Shown here piece after piece: positions 17,393-25,615 of a stretch of DNA of 32,017 bases. Under the pieces are notes generated by a model. It did no database searches. It was not told the origin of the DNA and saw only the letters and a program-made list of their open reading frames with translations. The DNA lies in the NCBI RefSeq assembly GCF_000741695.1, contig NZ_JGZK01000026.1, positions 6-32,022 on the forward strand, written 5' to 3'. The DNA is from Bifidobacterium reuteri DSM 23975. GTDB lineage: Bacteria; Actinomycetota; Actinomycetes; Actinomycetales; Bifidobacteriaceae. A program made the translations under genes and the position numbers. The first letter of the stretch is position 1. Each line of letters begins with the position of its first letter.

Positions 17393-17959
17393 TCATACCG
17401 CAACAACGCCGCCTAATGCCCTATACACGGTGGCCCTGCCCACTCCCATCATGGCGGCGATCTGGTTGACGGTCACGGTCTTGGAGTCGTAGAGCCGGCG
17501 GATCTCGGCGATCTGCTTCGTGTCAAGTTTCGCCGGCCGCCCTCCTCTGCGCCCGCGCGCACGCGCGGCCTCGAGCCCCGCGTTGGTGCGTTCGCGGATT
17601 AGGTCGCGTTCGAACTGTGCCAGGGCTGCGAAGATGTTGAACACGAGTATGCCGCCGGGCGTGGTGGTGTCGATGGCCTCGTTGAGGCTCACGAACCCGA
17701 CACCCATCTCCTGGAACCGGTTCATCAGCTCCACGAGGTTCTGCACACTGCGACCCAGACGGTCAAGCCTCCAGACAACGACCACGTCGCCCTCACGCAA
17801 CAGCTCCATCATCCTGTCGAGCTCCGGCCGGTGCGCCTTCGCACCGCTGGCGGTGTCCACGAACAGCCGGTCGCATCCGGCCTTCTCCAATGCGTCACGC
17901 TGCAGGTCGGCCGTCTGGCCCGCGGTACTCACTCTCGCGTATCCAAATCGTTTGCCCAT
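17393..17959 (-). CDS. Serine recombinase (resolvase/invertase family)
   Basis: This is a small serine recombinase of about 188 residues from ATG 17959. The catalytic domain starts FGYARVSTAGQ with the nucleophile Ser11. It has the VVVWRLDRLGRS active-site arginine segment (about residues 60-72) and the ALAQFERDLIRERT helix, and a C-terminal Hin-like helix-turn-helix (VNQIAAMMGVGRATVYRAL). Such enzymes act as resolvases or DNA invertases at sites of about 30 bp per subunit pair. No transposase or invertible segment is nearby. On a plasmid it could serve as a multimer resolution recombinase, which is inference. An in-frame start at 18007 would add 16 residues. Confidence 0.92.
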   Translation of the reverse strand: MGKRFGYARVSTAGQTADLQRDALEKAGCDRLFVDTASGAKAHRPELDRMMELLREGDVVVVWRLDRLGRSVQNLVELMNRFQEMGVGFVSLNEAIDTTTPGGILVFNIFAALAQFERDLIRERTNAGLEAARARGRRGGRPAKLDTKQIAEIRRLYDSKTVTVNQIAAMMGVGRATVYRALGGVVAV

Positions 17960-18148
17960 ACCGGAAAACGTATCACAACCCGACATCAAGCTTCTGATAT
18001 GAGACATTGTTAATGAGACGGTTTTTGATACATGTTCTCCCGGCGTTTCGGAGACGGAACCCGCATCAGCCGGACAGCGTCCGCAAACCTCCGTTTATGG
18101 AACTATACGGTTCCCCATTATTCTCGCCGAAACAAATGCCTCTGTCTC

Positions 18149-18176
18149 TTGATGGCCGGATCAGGGATGGTGTAAT
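18149..18176 (+). promoter_or_regulatory. Possible sigma-70-type promoter upstream of the zinc-ribbon hypothetical
   Basis: TTGATG at 18149-18154 and TGTAAT at 18171-18176 are separated by 16 bases, about 75 bases upstream of the start at 18252. This is a plausible but unproven housekeeping promoter. Confidence 0.35.
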
Positions 18177-18251
18177 CTGGTACGGTTCTCCCAAGCCGCA
18201 AAGCTTGAGCGGACCATCAACCATGGATCCACTTTCGATCGGAGAACGAGA

Positions 18252-18743
18252 ATGCAAGACAAGGAAACACCGCTCACACTCACGTGCCTGATCTGCGGCA
18301 AGACACTAACGGCCGAAATCTGCATCGATTCCCGCATAACCGAAACCGACACCCTCCCCGAGGAATACAACGACACAGACTTCCTGCCACTCGAAGCCAT
18401 CGAGATGACCTCATACGGGCATTACGGAACAACGTTCTTCGACCCATGCGACGACGGCACGCAAGTCGCCGCGCTCATCTGCGACAACTGCATGGAATCG
18501 CGAAGCGAACGACTGCTGTACATCGACAAGCAACGCCGTCTCAAACCCTTCGACGCCACGATGAAGGAACTCGACGAGAAGGCACGTGCCGACCGCGCGG
18601 CATACGAGGCCACCACAACCTGTCTGCCACCCCAGGAGATACCAAGGGACGAAGACGGGTACCCGGACGTCGAATACGTCGACCGCATCGTCAGGCGCCT
18701 CATCGACCCCAGTGACGATGAATCACGCTCGCAATCCGAGTGA
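18252..18743 (+). CDS. Hypothetical protein with two CxxC pairs (zinc-ribbon-like)
   Basis: I do not recognise this 163-residue protein. It has CxxC pairs at C12-C15 (CLICG) and C77-C80 (CDNC) with an extra C66, spaced as in a small zinc-binding fold, followed by a charged, helical, acidic C terminus. GGAGA at 18241-18245 supports the ATG. It stands alone between the serine recombinase and an HTH protein in what looks like an accessory segment. A DNA- or RNA-binding accessory role is possible but not shown. Confidence 0.75.
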   Translation: MQDKETPLTLTCLICGKTLTAEICIDSRITETDTLPEEYNDTDFLPLEAIEMTSYGHYGTTFFDPCDDGTQVAALICDNCMESRSERLLYIDKQRRLKPFDATMKELDEKARADRAAYEATTTCLPPQEIPRDEDGYPDVEYVDRIVRRLIDPSDDESRSQSE

Positions 18744-18987
18744 ACACCCAGAACCACCACGCGAGTAAAACAGGGAGCGAAGCGCCGGCAGGTCATATGA
18801 CCGCAACGAGTGCCACACACTCTTAAGAGTCCAAGTGTCCCACCTGCGCTCTTCCTGTCAGAATTCAGCAAGGGAGAATCATACAAAGCGCTTGCGCCCA
18901 TCAGTCGCCTGCTTCCAAATCGCATTGCCGAGCACTTCATCGGCATCCGCACAAGTGGCAAACGATATGTCGCAGGACCCACAGGTC

Positions 18988-19635
18988 TCAATACACAGGG
19001 ATGTTATCGATGTAGCCTATATCACGCGCCTTCTTGATCCACCGTCCGGCCGTGGATTTGCTGATGCCGAAGGCGTCAGCTACTGCCTCATGCGCGTCTC
19101 TATCCCCGTACCGTGCGGCGACGTAGATGCGCGCCGTGCGCTCGAGATCGAGTAGTCCAGCCCCTCTGACGTGTCGCGTGGGATCGCTCCATCTCATGAC
19201 GTTTTCCCACAACCACCAGCGTGGTGTCCGGTTCATGCCCAGATCCTGCAATATCCAGTTTTGAATTACACGACGCTTGTACCGTTCGATGGGGAACCGC
19301 CTCATGGTCTCGCCATCGATATCGAGAGGCTTAGCCTCGTTTGTCGTGTTTTCACTCGCGCCAAGAAAGAACTTTGAAACCACGAAATCTCTAAGCTGTG
19401 GCACATAATCGACTTCGATGCAGGCAATGACCAAACCGGGGACTTCCTTGACCGCAATGCTGAATGCCTGCATGTTGCAGGGGACATATAGATCCGCGCC
19501 GAGATGTTTCATTTGCCCTGGAATGCTCGGATTCAATTCCGAATCGGTGTCCACCAACATGTGGAACACCCCATCGATGTGCGCGCGCAATTCGTTGCTG
19601 CGGAACAAATCTGGGCCTAACTTCATATTCTTCAT
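18988..19635 (-). CDS. Uncharacterised protein with C-terminal helix-turn-helix
   Basis: This protein of about 215 residues ends in a clear helix-turn-helix of the form EAVADAFGISKSTAGRWIKKAR (roughly residues 180-205), resembling domains seen in actinobacterial mobile-element regulators. The N-terminal two-thirds is unrecognised; it includes a hydrophobic beta-like stretch (PGLVIACIEVDYV). The start is uncertain: GTG 19641, ATG 19635 and ATG 19626 are all in frame and none has a good ribosome binding site. The 5' flank is strongly AT-rich, unlike the surroundings, which hints at horizontal origin. It may regulate plasmid or accessory genes. Confidence 0.7.
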   Translation of the reverse strand: MKNMKLGPDLFRSNELRAHIDGVFHMLVDTDSELNPSIPGQMKHLGADLYVPCNMQAFSIAVKEVPGLVIACIEVDYVPQLRDFVVSKFFLGASENTTNEAKPLDIDGETMRRFPIERYKRRVIQNWILQDLGMNRTPRWWLWENVMRWSDPTRHVRGAGLLDLERTARIYVAARYGDRDAHEAVADAFGISKSTAGRWIKKARDIGYIDNIPVY

Positions 19636-19756
19636 ATTCACACGATATATGAATATTCGTTTGTATTCAAATCACCATTTCTATTTTATCTTCGGTTTCT
19701 TTCTTCTGACCATGGCGACCTATGCCAGTCTTTCCACTCGACGGACAATACAACCC

Positions 19757-19777
19757 ATAATTATTTAATTAATTATT
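19757..19777. repeat. AT-rich box 1 (TTATTTAATTAATTATT type)
   Basis: A 21-base run of only A and T carries the core TTATTTAATTAATTATT shared with six other boxes across 8.4 kb. It is the leftmost copy and lies between the HTH gene and the GH43 gene, away from any obvious promoter. Confidence 0.6.
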
Positions 19778-19866
19778 GCATCCGATAATCAAAACGATGA
19801 ACGGCACCAATATGATGCCATGTCGGGAGATGCAATTTGTCAGGTTACCGTCATGCATACAAATCA

Positions 19867-19910
19867 GGGGGTGAGACGTGGCATCATGCCGTATGTCACG
19901 TCTCACCCCC
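19867..19910 (-). terminator. 14-bp hairpin downstream of the GH43 gene
   Basis: GGGGGTGAGACGTG at 19867-19880 is exactly complementary to CACGTCTCACCCCC at 19897-19910, with a 16-base loop. It lies 60 bases past the stop of the minus-strand glycosidase. A weak T-rich stretch follows on the minus strand. It is the likely terminator of the GH43 unit. Confidence 0.7.
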
Positions 19911-19969
19911 AATCCGTTTTCTGCACGCAGGCGACCTAATGACCGTTCAGCTTTGTTGTCCGTACCGCC

Positions 19970-20845
19970 TTATCCGACAGTGAGCACGCCGTCGGATTCC
20001 TTCACGGGAAGGAACACCGGGCGTTCCTGGCCCGGGTCGTTCGGCGCGTGGAGCGCATACCGGGTCCGGCCGTCGAATCCGGCGAACAACATACCATGAC
20101 CACCGTGGGTGAGGACCGGTTCCGCATATTGCGTCCACGGTCCGGTCAACTCGCCGCTCTCGCTGACGGCCTGGCCCACAGCGTAGCCGCCGGATGCCGA
20201 CCAGCTGGACCAGAGCATCGCCAGACGTCCGTCCGACAGCCTGTGCAGGAAGGGGCCGTCGGAGAAGTAGGCGGGTCCGTCGATGCCGAACTCCGGCTTG
20301 GCGAATGGCACTGGCACCGACCAGGGGGCGTCGGACGCCTTGAACAAGGTGACCGGTTCGCCCGTCGTGGAAGCGAGGTCGTCGGAGAGCAGGACGGCGT
20401 CCATGTCGCCTTCGGGCACATCCTCCAGCGAATGCGAGTAGACGAGCCAATTCTTACCATCCTGATCGGCGTATACCGTGCCGTCGATGCACGACTGGCC
20501 GGGGTCGGTCAGCTGGGTGATGTATTCGAAGGGTCCGAGAGGGTCCGCGGCGCGCAGCACGTGCACGCCCTTGCGCCCGTCGGGTCTGCCGAGTGTGGCG
20601 ATCAGGTAGTACATGCCGTCATGCTCGTAGCATTCGGGCGCCCAGTAGGCGCGGTCCGCGTCGAGTCCGGCGGGCTTGTGGAACACCTCGAACGGGCCCT
20701 CCCATTCATCCAGATCATGGCTGGTGTAGCAGTCGAAACCGTCCATGACGCCCCATACGTCGTCTGCGCGCGTGCCGTACAGGTAGTAGACGCCATCGTG
20801 GGCGAGGACGAACGGATCCCGGATGTGGATTTCATTGCTGTTCAT
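19970..20845 (-). CDS. Glycoside hydrolase family 43-like protein
   Basis: This 291-residue five-bladed propeller-type glycosidase resembles GH43 enzymes, which remove arabinose, xylose or galactose units from plant glycans. The N-terminal IRDPFV carries the expected catalytic base Asp (residue 9), WAPECY lies near residue 69 and CIDGTVYAD gives the expected pKa-modulating Asp. The position usually occupied by the acid Glu reads SDGPFL, with Asp instead of Glu; I recall the same variant in related bacterial sequences but cannot check it here. There is no signal peptide, so it acts inside the cell. An AAAGGGAC site supports the start. It follows the MFS transporter gene on the same strand, so imported oligosaccharides are its probable substrate. 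Confidence 0.88.
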   Translation of the reverse strand: MNSNEIHIRDPFVLAHDGVYYLYGTRADDVWGVMDGFDCYTSHDLDEWEGPFEVFHKPAGLDADRAYWAPECYEHDGMYYLIATLGRPDGRKGVHVLRAADPLGPFEYITQLTDPGQSCIDGTVYADQDGKNWLVYSHSLEDVPEGDMDAVLLSDDLASTTGEPVTLFKASDAPWSVPVPFAKPEFGIDGPAYFSDGPFLHRLSDGRLAMLWSSWSASGGYAVGQAVSESGELTGPWTQYAEPVLTHGGHGMLFAGFDGRTRYALHAPNDPGQERPVFLPVKESDGVLTVG

Positions 20846-20887
20846 ATGGTCCCTTTCATCGAATTGCGGTAGCGGATGTATGGAGTT

Positions 20888-20923
20888 GTACGGTCAGCCG
20901 ATTCTGTGGACGGCTGACCGTAC
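20888..20923 (-). terminator. 13-bp hairpin between MFS transporter and GH43 genes
   Basis: GTACGGTCAGCCG at 20888-20900 pairs perfectly with CGGCTGACCGTAC at 20911-20923, with a 10-base loop, in the 111-base gap between the two minus-strand genes. No U-tract follows. It may be a terminator, an attenuator or a 3' stabiliser of the transporter message. Confidence 0.55.
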
Positions 20924-20956
20924 TGCCATCCGTCCCTTCGGATGCCTATCTGATGC

Positions 20957-22141
20957 TCACCGGCCGGTTTCGAGGCACTTGCGCTGGAAGTCGCTGACGC
21001 CCAGGGCGACGGCACCGGCCAGCGCGATCACGGCGCCGATGAACATCGCGCCGGCGGCGCTCGAAACGAACAGGCCGTTGATCAGGTTGACGGTGACCGG
21101 GCTGGCGAAGCCGCCAAGCGCGTTCGCGGTGGTCATGGCCGCGATGCCCATCGGGATGAGGTAGGGCTTCTCGATCATGGTGACGAGGAACGGGGCCTGG
21201 GCGTAGTACAGGCTCAGTCCTGCGCCGGCGAGGAAACTGCCGATGATGAGCAGTGGAAGGTTGGAGGCGAATCCGAGCAGCAGCAGTGCGAGGCCTTCGA
21301 CCAGGAAGCCGACCATGAGCAGGTGGTTCCTCACGAATTTGACGAGAAGGCCGACGCACAGGCCGGCGAGAAGGCCGCCGAGCTGTCCGATGGTGGAGAC
21401 CAGTCCGGCGGTGCCGGCGTCGCCGAGCCCGCGCTGTTCGACGAGCAGGGACAGGTTGTTGCTGTAGGCGTTGTTCGCAAGCAGGAAGAAGAAGCCGGCG
21501 ATCACGAGGAACCACATTTTCCCGTTCATCGCCTCGCGGATCGAGACCTCGGGGCCCGAGCCGTGCGACTTCCCCTTCTCCTCTTTCTCGCCGTTCTCGG
21601 CGGGGATGGTGAAGGCGCAGACGATGAGGACCACGGCGGCGAACAGGTAGACGAGGTAGGCGTGGTACCACTGGGCCGTGGCGAGCTTGCCCGCTAGGCT
21701 CATGAACACCATAGCGCCGATGCTGGCCACGGCGACCTGCTGCCCCATGACCGACTGGCGCTGCTCGCCCTCATAATGCACGGAGATCAAGGTGGGCAGT
21801 ATGTTGTTGATGAAACCAAGGCATACACCCATCAGGGCGGAGAACGCGATCACCGCAGCAAGGCTGGAGTGGATGAAGTACGGCAGCATGCCGAACAGGA
21901 GAATGCCGCCCGCGCCGATGAGGGCCACGGTCTTGCGCGACAGGACGGAAGCGAGCTTGCCTGTCAGCCATGCGCCGACCAGCGCGGTCAGGGTGGACGC
22001 CGAAATGATCATCTGCACGCCGGACAGCGAGCTGTCCGGGAAGGCCTGGGCCACCATGCCGATGATCGGCACGATGAAGATGCCCGACAGGGTGATGGAG
22101 CTCAACGACAGGATGCCTATCCTGGTCTTCAATGCGTTCAT
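20957..22141 (-). CDS. Major facilitator superfamily transporter
   Basis: This 394-residue protein has about 12 hydrophobic segments in two halves separated by a charged cytoplasmic loop (about residues 187-205, ENGEKEEKGKSHG). A GKLASVLSRK motif between helices 2 and 3 is the conserved MFS loop. GAGGAGAG just upstream supports the ATG. It lies upstream of an intracellular GH43-like enzyme and divergent from an AraC-type regulator, so it probably imports a sugar or short oligosaccharide, though export cannot be excluded. Confidence 0.9.
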   Translation of the reverse strand: MNALKTRIGILSLSSITLSGIFIVPIIGMVAQAFPDSSLSGVQMIISASTLTALVGAWLTGKLASVLSRKTVALIGAGGILLFGMLPYFIHSSLAAVIAFSALMGVCLGFINNILPTLISVHYEGEQRQSVMGQQVAVASIGAMVFMSLAGKLATAQWYHAYLVYLFAAVVLIVCAFTIPAENGEKEEKGKSHGSGPEVSIREAMNGKMWFLVIAGFFFLLANNAYSNNLSLLVEQRGLGDAGTAGLVSTIGQLGGLLAGLCVGLLVKFVRNHLLMVGFLVEGLALLLLGFASNLPLLIIGSFLAGAGLSLYYAQAPFLVTMIEKPYLIPMGIAAMTTANALGGFASPVTVNLINGLFVSSAAGAMFIGAVIALAGAVALGVSDFQRKCLETGR

Positions 22142-22153
22142 TGGATTCTCTCC

Positions 22154-22178
22154 TCGATAACGACCTTGTTACTATCGA
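22154..22178. promoter_or_regulatory. Imperfect dyad upstream of the MFS gene
   Basis: TCGATA at 22154-22159 and TATCGA at 22173-22178 form an inverted repeat with further inner AAC/GTT complementarity. It overlaps the transporter's 5' leader and ribosome binding region in the gap to the divergent AraC regulator, so it is a candidate operator. Confidence 0.35.
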
Positions 22179-22241
22179 CGCAGCGCTGTTGAATCCAACG
22201 ATAAGACACGGCAATTCAGCTATGCTGACCTGATTGCACTC

Positions 22242-22247
22242 TATAAT
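22242..22247 (+). promoter_or_regulatory. Consensus -10 hexamer upstream of the AraC-type gene
   Basis: A perfect TATAAT lies 66 bases upstream of the start at 22314, in the divergent intergenic region. No good -35 is seen at 16-18 bases, which would fit an activator-dependent or weak promoter. Confidence 0.4.
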
Positions 22248-22313
22248 GACCTCCATCGCGTCATCGTTGCGCAACAACCCCAAGCATCCGGCGCTGAACG
22301 AACATGGAGAGAC

Positions 22314-23333
22314 ATGGACACGCCCACACTCCGGCTCCCCCGCCTGACGGCAGGCGGCGACGAACGCTACGCCGACCACACCAGAACCGGACGGGCCGCG
22401 GCGGATGCCGCCGACACCGGTGCCGACGCGCCCATGACCTCGTTCGACACCATCGCCGCAGCCAGCGCGCACCTCGACAAGGACGACGACTTCGGTGTCA
22501 TCGGCCATGACCTCGACCATCCGTCACAGCTCCACCGGCATGACTACCTCGAGATCACCCACGCGCTCAAGGGAACCGTCTTGGTCTGGGTGCAAGGCGA
22601 GACCTGCGTGCTTGAGGCCGGAGGGACCGTTCTGGTCAAGCCCGGTGCCCGGCACCTCATATCGCCCATCATCGAGAATGGCCGCGCGCCGATCGAGGCG
22701 GATGTCCTGATACGAAGCCGGCTGGTTGAATCCATGCTCACGGTCTCGGGCTCGGGGGCGCATGAGGACATGGCATTACGGCAGTGGCTCGATGATCCGT
22801 CGCAGTCATACTGTCTGCTTGAAGCGGGACACCATCCAGCCGGTCAGGCCGCCATAAGCAGGATGCTGATGGCGTATTGTGCAGGGGAACGCTACCGTCC
22901 CAATCTCGCCGTCATCGGCGGCCTGCTCGAACTGATGCACACCGCATCCGACGCCTTGGAGAGCCGGATGCACATCGACCCCTTGATCGGAGCGATCATC
23001 GACGTCATCACCAAGGACCCCTCTCGAGCCACCAACGACGGCATCGCCGATACTCTCGGCTACAGCGTCGGCTACCTGTCACGCTACGTGCGCAAGCACG
23101 ATGGTCGTACTCTCGGACGGCTCATCAACGAGGAAAGGCTCCGTCAGGCCGCCGAGCTGCTCATCACCGGCGATCAGCCCATCGCCGAAGTGGCGCATGC
23201 GGTCGGATACGACAGCGCGGCATACTTCCACAAACTGTTCCGAGACCGCTACCTGACGACGCCAAGCCAATACCGCAACGACTTCCGCATCGCCTTGACG
23301 CACCGTGTCCCCTCAACAACAATAATTAAATAA
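22314..23333 (+). CDS. AraC-family transcriptional regulator
   Basis: The 339-residue protein has an N-terminal cupin-type sensor, with metal- or sugar-pocket-like HRHDYLEI near residue 75 and GGTVLVKPGARH near residue 108. It ends in a double helix-turn-helix AraC domain (about residues 235-330) with the signature IAEVAHAVGYDSAAYFHKLFRDRYLTTPSQYR. GGAGAG just upstream of ATG 22314 supports the start. The first 40 residues are alanine- and aspartate-rich and look disordered. It is divergent from the MFS-GH43 unit and very probably activates it in the presence of the transported sugar. An AT-rich box overlaps its last codons and stop. Confidence 0.92.
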   Translation: MDTPTLRLPRLTAGGDERYADHTRTGRAAADAADTGADAPMTSFDTIAAASAHLDKDDDFGVIGHDLDHPSQLHRHDYLEITHALKGTVLVWVQGETCVLEAGGTVLVKPGARHLISPIIENGRAPIEADVLIRSRLVESMLTVSGSGAHEDMALRQWLDDPSQSYCLLEAGHHPAGQAAISRMLMAYCAGERYRPNLAVIGGLLELMHTASDALESRMHIDPLIGAIIDVITKDPSRATNDGIADTLGYSVGYLSRYVRKHDGRTLGRLINEERLRQAAELLITGDQPIAEVAHAVGYDSAAYFHKLFRDRYLTTPSQYRNDFRIALTHRVPSTTIIK

Positions 23334-23353
23334 CTAATTAATTATTTAATTAA
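23321..23353. repeat. AT-rich box 2
   Basis: A nearly pure A/T run containing TTAATTATTTAATTAA lies between the convergent ends of the AraC and ribbon-helix-helix genes and reaches into both coding ends. Its core matches the other boxes around the replication module. Confidence 0.65.
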
Positions 23354-23594
23354 CTGTTTCTTGCTTGTCCACGTACTGCCTGATCGCCTGCTCGAAGACC
23401 TCCTGCATCTTCATGCCGTGGGTCGTCGCATACACCTTGGCTGACGTTCTTACCGAGGAATGGATCCTTATGGAGGTCATAACCAACGGGTCGTCGACGC
23501 CGCGGTTGTCGTCGTCCTCGCGGAACACGTCCTTGACCTCCTTGATCTCCCGTTCGGTCGTGACGGGCCTGTAGGCCTTGCGGTTGCCTTTCAT
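23346..23594 (-). CDS. Ribbon-helix-helix protein, probable ParB-like partner of ParA
   Basis: This 82-residue protein has a charged N-terminal tail and a C-terminal ribbon-helix-helix-like segment (about residues 38-77: VMTSIRIHSSVRTSAKVY, GMKMQEVFEQAIRQYV). Its ATG overlaps the stop of the ParA frame (ATGA, 23591-23594). Small RHH proteins encoded directly downstream of a small ParA are the centromere-binding and autorepressor partners in type Ib partition systems (ParG-like). The nearby AT-rich boxes are its natural candidate binding sites. The partition role is inferred from gene order and fold, as sequence identity in these proteins is low. Confidence 0.75.
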   Translation of the reverse strand: MKGNRKAYRPVTTEREIKEVKDVFREDDDNRGVDDPLVMTSIRIHSSVRTSAKVYATTHGMKMQEVFEQAIRQYVDKQETVN

Positions 23595-24174
23595 GATTCG
23601 ATCTCCTTGATGAGCTCGCTGAGCACGTCACCGTACTCGTACAGTTTGGTCGGGTTCCATCCGAGGGACTTCTTGATCTCCTGGCGTTTGCGGATGACGG
23701 TCTCGAACCGTGGCGTATCGTTCTGGTCCAGCGCCTCCAGGGTCTCCTTGAAGGCGGTGGTGCCCAATTCGGCTCGCACGACGAGCGCGGCGGCCGGCTT
23801 CTTGTCGCTCACGGCCTTGAGCGTCGCCCAGGCCTGCTGGAGGTCGAGCGGCGAATCGGAGGTGGGCACGATGACGAAATCGGCCACGTCGATGGCGGTC
23901 TCCAGCACCCTTCCGGACGGCGGCGCGTCGATGAATCGCCACTCCCCCTTCGCCGGCTTCAGACGCGTCAACGTGGACAGGTTCGCCGGGACGACTTCGA
24001 ACGGCAGCGGGTCGTTGTTGTCGGACGCGAGGTCGGCCCACAGGCTCGCCGATGACTGCGGGTCCGCGTCGAGCACCTGGGCGTCAAGCCTCTCATGGCC
24101 GCTGCCGCGGCCAGGTATACCGCCGTCGTGGTCTTCGCGACCCCGCCTTTCGCGTTTGCGATGGTTATCTTCAT
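23591..24174 (-). CDS. parA: ParA-family partition ATPase, frameshifted
   Basis: This is a ParA/Soj-like Walker ATPase of plasmid partition. Translation from ATG 24174 (AAGGGGTGG upstream) gives MKITIANAKGGVAKTTTAVYL, the deviant Walker A. About 30 codons in, at 24085-24095, that frame is lost. The rest of the protein lies in the overlapping frame that can be opened from 24181: LDAQVLDADPQSSASLW (A' motif), FIDAPPSGRVLE (Walker B) and VIVPTSDSPLDLQQA. One inserted base would restore a normal protein of about 195 residues, the size of type Ib ParA. Sequencing error, a real inactivating deletion or recoding are all possible; no classical slippery heptamer is visible. The RHH gene overlaps its stop, and rep is divergent. 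Confidence 0.8.
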
Positions 24175-24187
24175 CTTCCACCCCTTG

Positions 24188-24203
24188 TTAATTAATTATT
24201 TAA
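24188..24203. repeat. AT-rich box 3, upstream of parA
   Basis: TTAATTAATTATTTAA lies 14 bases upstream of the parA start codon, where an operator bound by the RHH partner would sit. Confidence 0.65.
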
Positions 24204-24260
24204 CACAATCAAACAATGGCATGCTCACCCACAGTCTACAGCCTGCAGGGCAGGGACACG

Positions 24261-24295
24261 TTATTTAATTAAATAATTATTTAGTTATTTAATTA
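24261..24295. repeat. AT-rich box 4, upstream of rep
   Basis: A 35-base tract made almost wholly of A and T carries two or three overlapping copies of the TTATTTAATTA core in both orientations. With box 3 it occupies both sides of the 185-base divergent parA/rep control region. Confidence 0.65.
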
Positions 24296-24359
24296 CCATT
24301 ATTCGGGTTTCCCATGTACCATGGAGCGCATGGAATCGACGCGACGAGGTGAAGGCGGC

Positions 24360-25322
24360 ATGAGCGAGTCACAGGCACTGGTGGTCCAGACGCTGATGGA
24401 CGTCGAGCAGCGCGAGCCGAGCAGCAAGGAGATCTGGTACGGCCATTCGATCCTCACCTCCACGCTGTTCCCCTCCACCCAGCCGAAGGCCGGCACGGAT
24501 TTCGTCAGCAAGACCAACGGCGCCATCGAGTACATCCTCGAGGCCGGCATCGATCCCGAGGAACGCAAGAGGAAGTTCCCCTACGGGAAGTACCCGCGCC
24601 TCATCATGGCGTGGATAGCCAAGCAGATCAGGGCCGCGAAGCGCACGAAGACGGAGTACGTGGATCCCGCGACGCGCACCATCACCATCCCCTCCATCTG
24701 GCAGCTGTGCAACGAGCTGGGCCTGCCGCGCGGGGGCAAGACGGCGGACAAGCTCCAGGAGCAGCTGAGGCTGCTGCTGGCCAGCCATATCTCCATCCGC
24801 AGGACCACCGGCTTCGCCGGGGGCAGGATGCATGATCTCGTTTCCCTGCCTCTCGTCGAGATGGTGCGATTCAAGGAGGACGACGACTCCGCGTTCTCCG
24901 GCAGCGCCTTCGTGCTCACCAAGGAGGTGTACGAGCGTCTCGCGCGCGAATCCGCACCGTTCGACACAAGGGCGAGTTCTCTCCTGCTGAGTGGAAGAAG
25001 CGTGCTTCCCTACGACATCTACGTGTGGATGACGGGCAGCATGAAGAACCTCAATCATCCCCTCCCCATCACTTGGGAATGGCTGTATGAGCGCTTCGGC
25101 GATGGCATCGGCGAAATCCGCAACTTCAAGATGAAGTTCCGCCGTGCGTTGGACAGGGTCCATCAGGTGTACCCGATGGCGAGGTTCGTCGTCAGCAGCG
25201 AGGGTGTGACGCTCTTCCCCAGTCCTACCGCGATAGGCCAACGCGAGAGCACCGTCGACCAGATTACTGGTGAAATCAAGACCGTGCGTCGAGGTTCGAC
25301 GAGACGGCGCAGGAAGCAATGA
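24360..25322 (+). CDS. repA: Plasmid replication initiator, RepA (RepA_C-type)
   Basis: This initiator of about 320 residues should bind the iterons that begin 18 bases past its stop and open the origin. The segments HSILTSTLFPSTQP (residues 29-42), FPYGKYPRLIMAWIAKQ (about 73-89) and LPYDIYVWMTGSMKNLN with ITWEWLYERFG (about 216-247) fit the plasmid RepA C-terminal family. Between them IPSIWQLCNELGLPRGG looks like a helix-turn-helix. The start at 24360 is chosen for GAGGTGA at 24345-24351; in-frame ATGs at 24321 and 24330 are possible. The C terminus is very basic (RRGSTRRRRKQ). It is divergent from parA, with AT-rich boxes between. Confidence 0.88.
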   Translation: MSESQALVVQTLMDVEQREPSSKEIWYGHSILTSTLFPSTQPKAGTDFVSKTNGAIEYILEAGIDPEERKRKFPYGKYPRLIMAWIAKQIRAAKRTKTEYVDPATRTITIPSIWQLCNELGLPRGGKTADKLQEQLRLLLASHISIRRTTGFAGGRMHDLVSLPLVEMVRFKEDDDSAFSGSAFVLTKEVYERLARESAPFDTRASSLLLSGRSVLPYDIYVWMTGSMKNLNHPLPITWEWLYERFGDGIGEIRNFKMKFRRALDRVHQVYPMARFVVSSEGVTLFPSPTAIGQRESTVDQITGEIKTVRRGSTRRRRKQ

Positions 25323-25371
25323 CGTACCATACCGGCATTGCTACGATAGTCCACTACCTGCGGCCTTCACT

Positions 25372-25413
25372 CCCCGGACCGCCTCGTGGTAACGCGGTCG
25401 TATAGGCCCGGGG
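25372..25413. terminator. Nested hairpin inside the first inverted iteron pair
   Basis: CCCCGGACCGC at 25372-25382 can pair with GCGGT at 25394-25398 and CCGGGG at 25408-25413, with a small bulge. It lies 50 bases after the rep stop and within the loop formed by the inverted iterons at 25340 and 25426. It could terminate rep transcription before it enters the origin. Confidence 0.45.
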
Positions 25414-25615
25414 ATACGTCCGGATTGATGGACTATCGTAGCGGCCATTGCAAGCCGATAACGGCTGAAGCGCCGAGAATGCGAACCGCATGGTGATTCA
25501 CCGGGCTATGGCCGGTATCGCGCCCGGACCGGTGCCAGCTCTACTGCTACGATAGTCCACTATCATCCGCCCCAACGCACGGCTGGCAGTGGACTATCGT
25601 AGCGTCGCCGCACAT

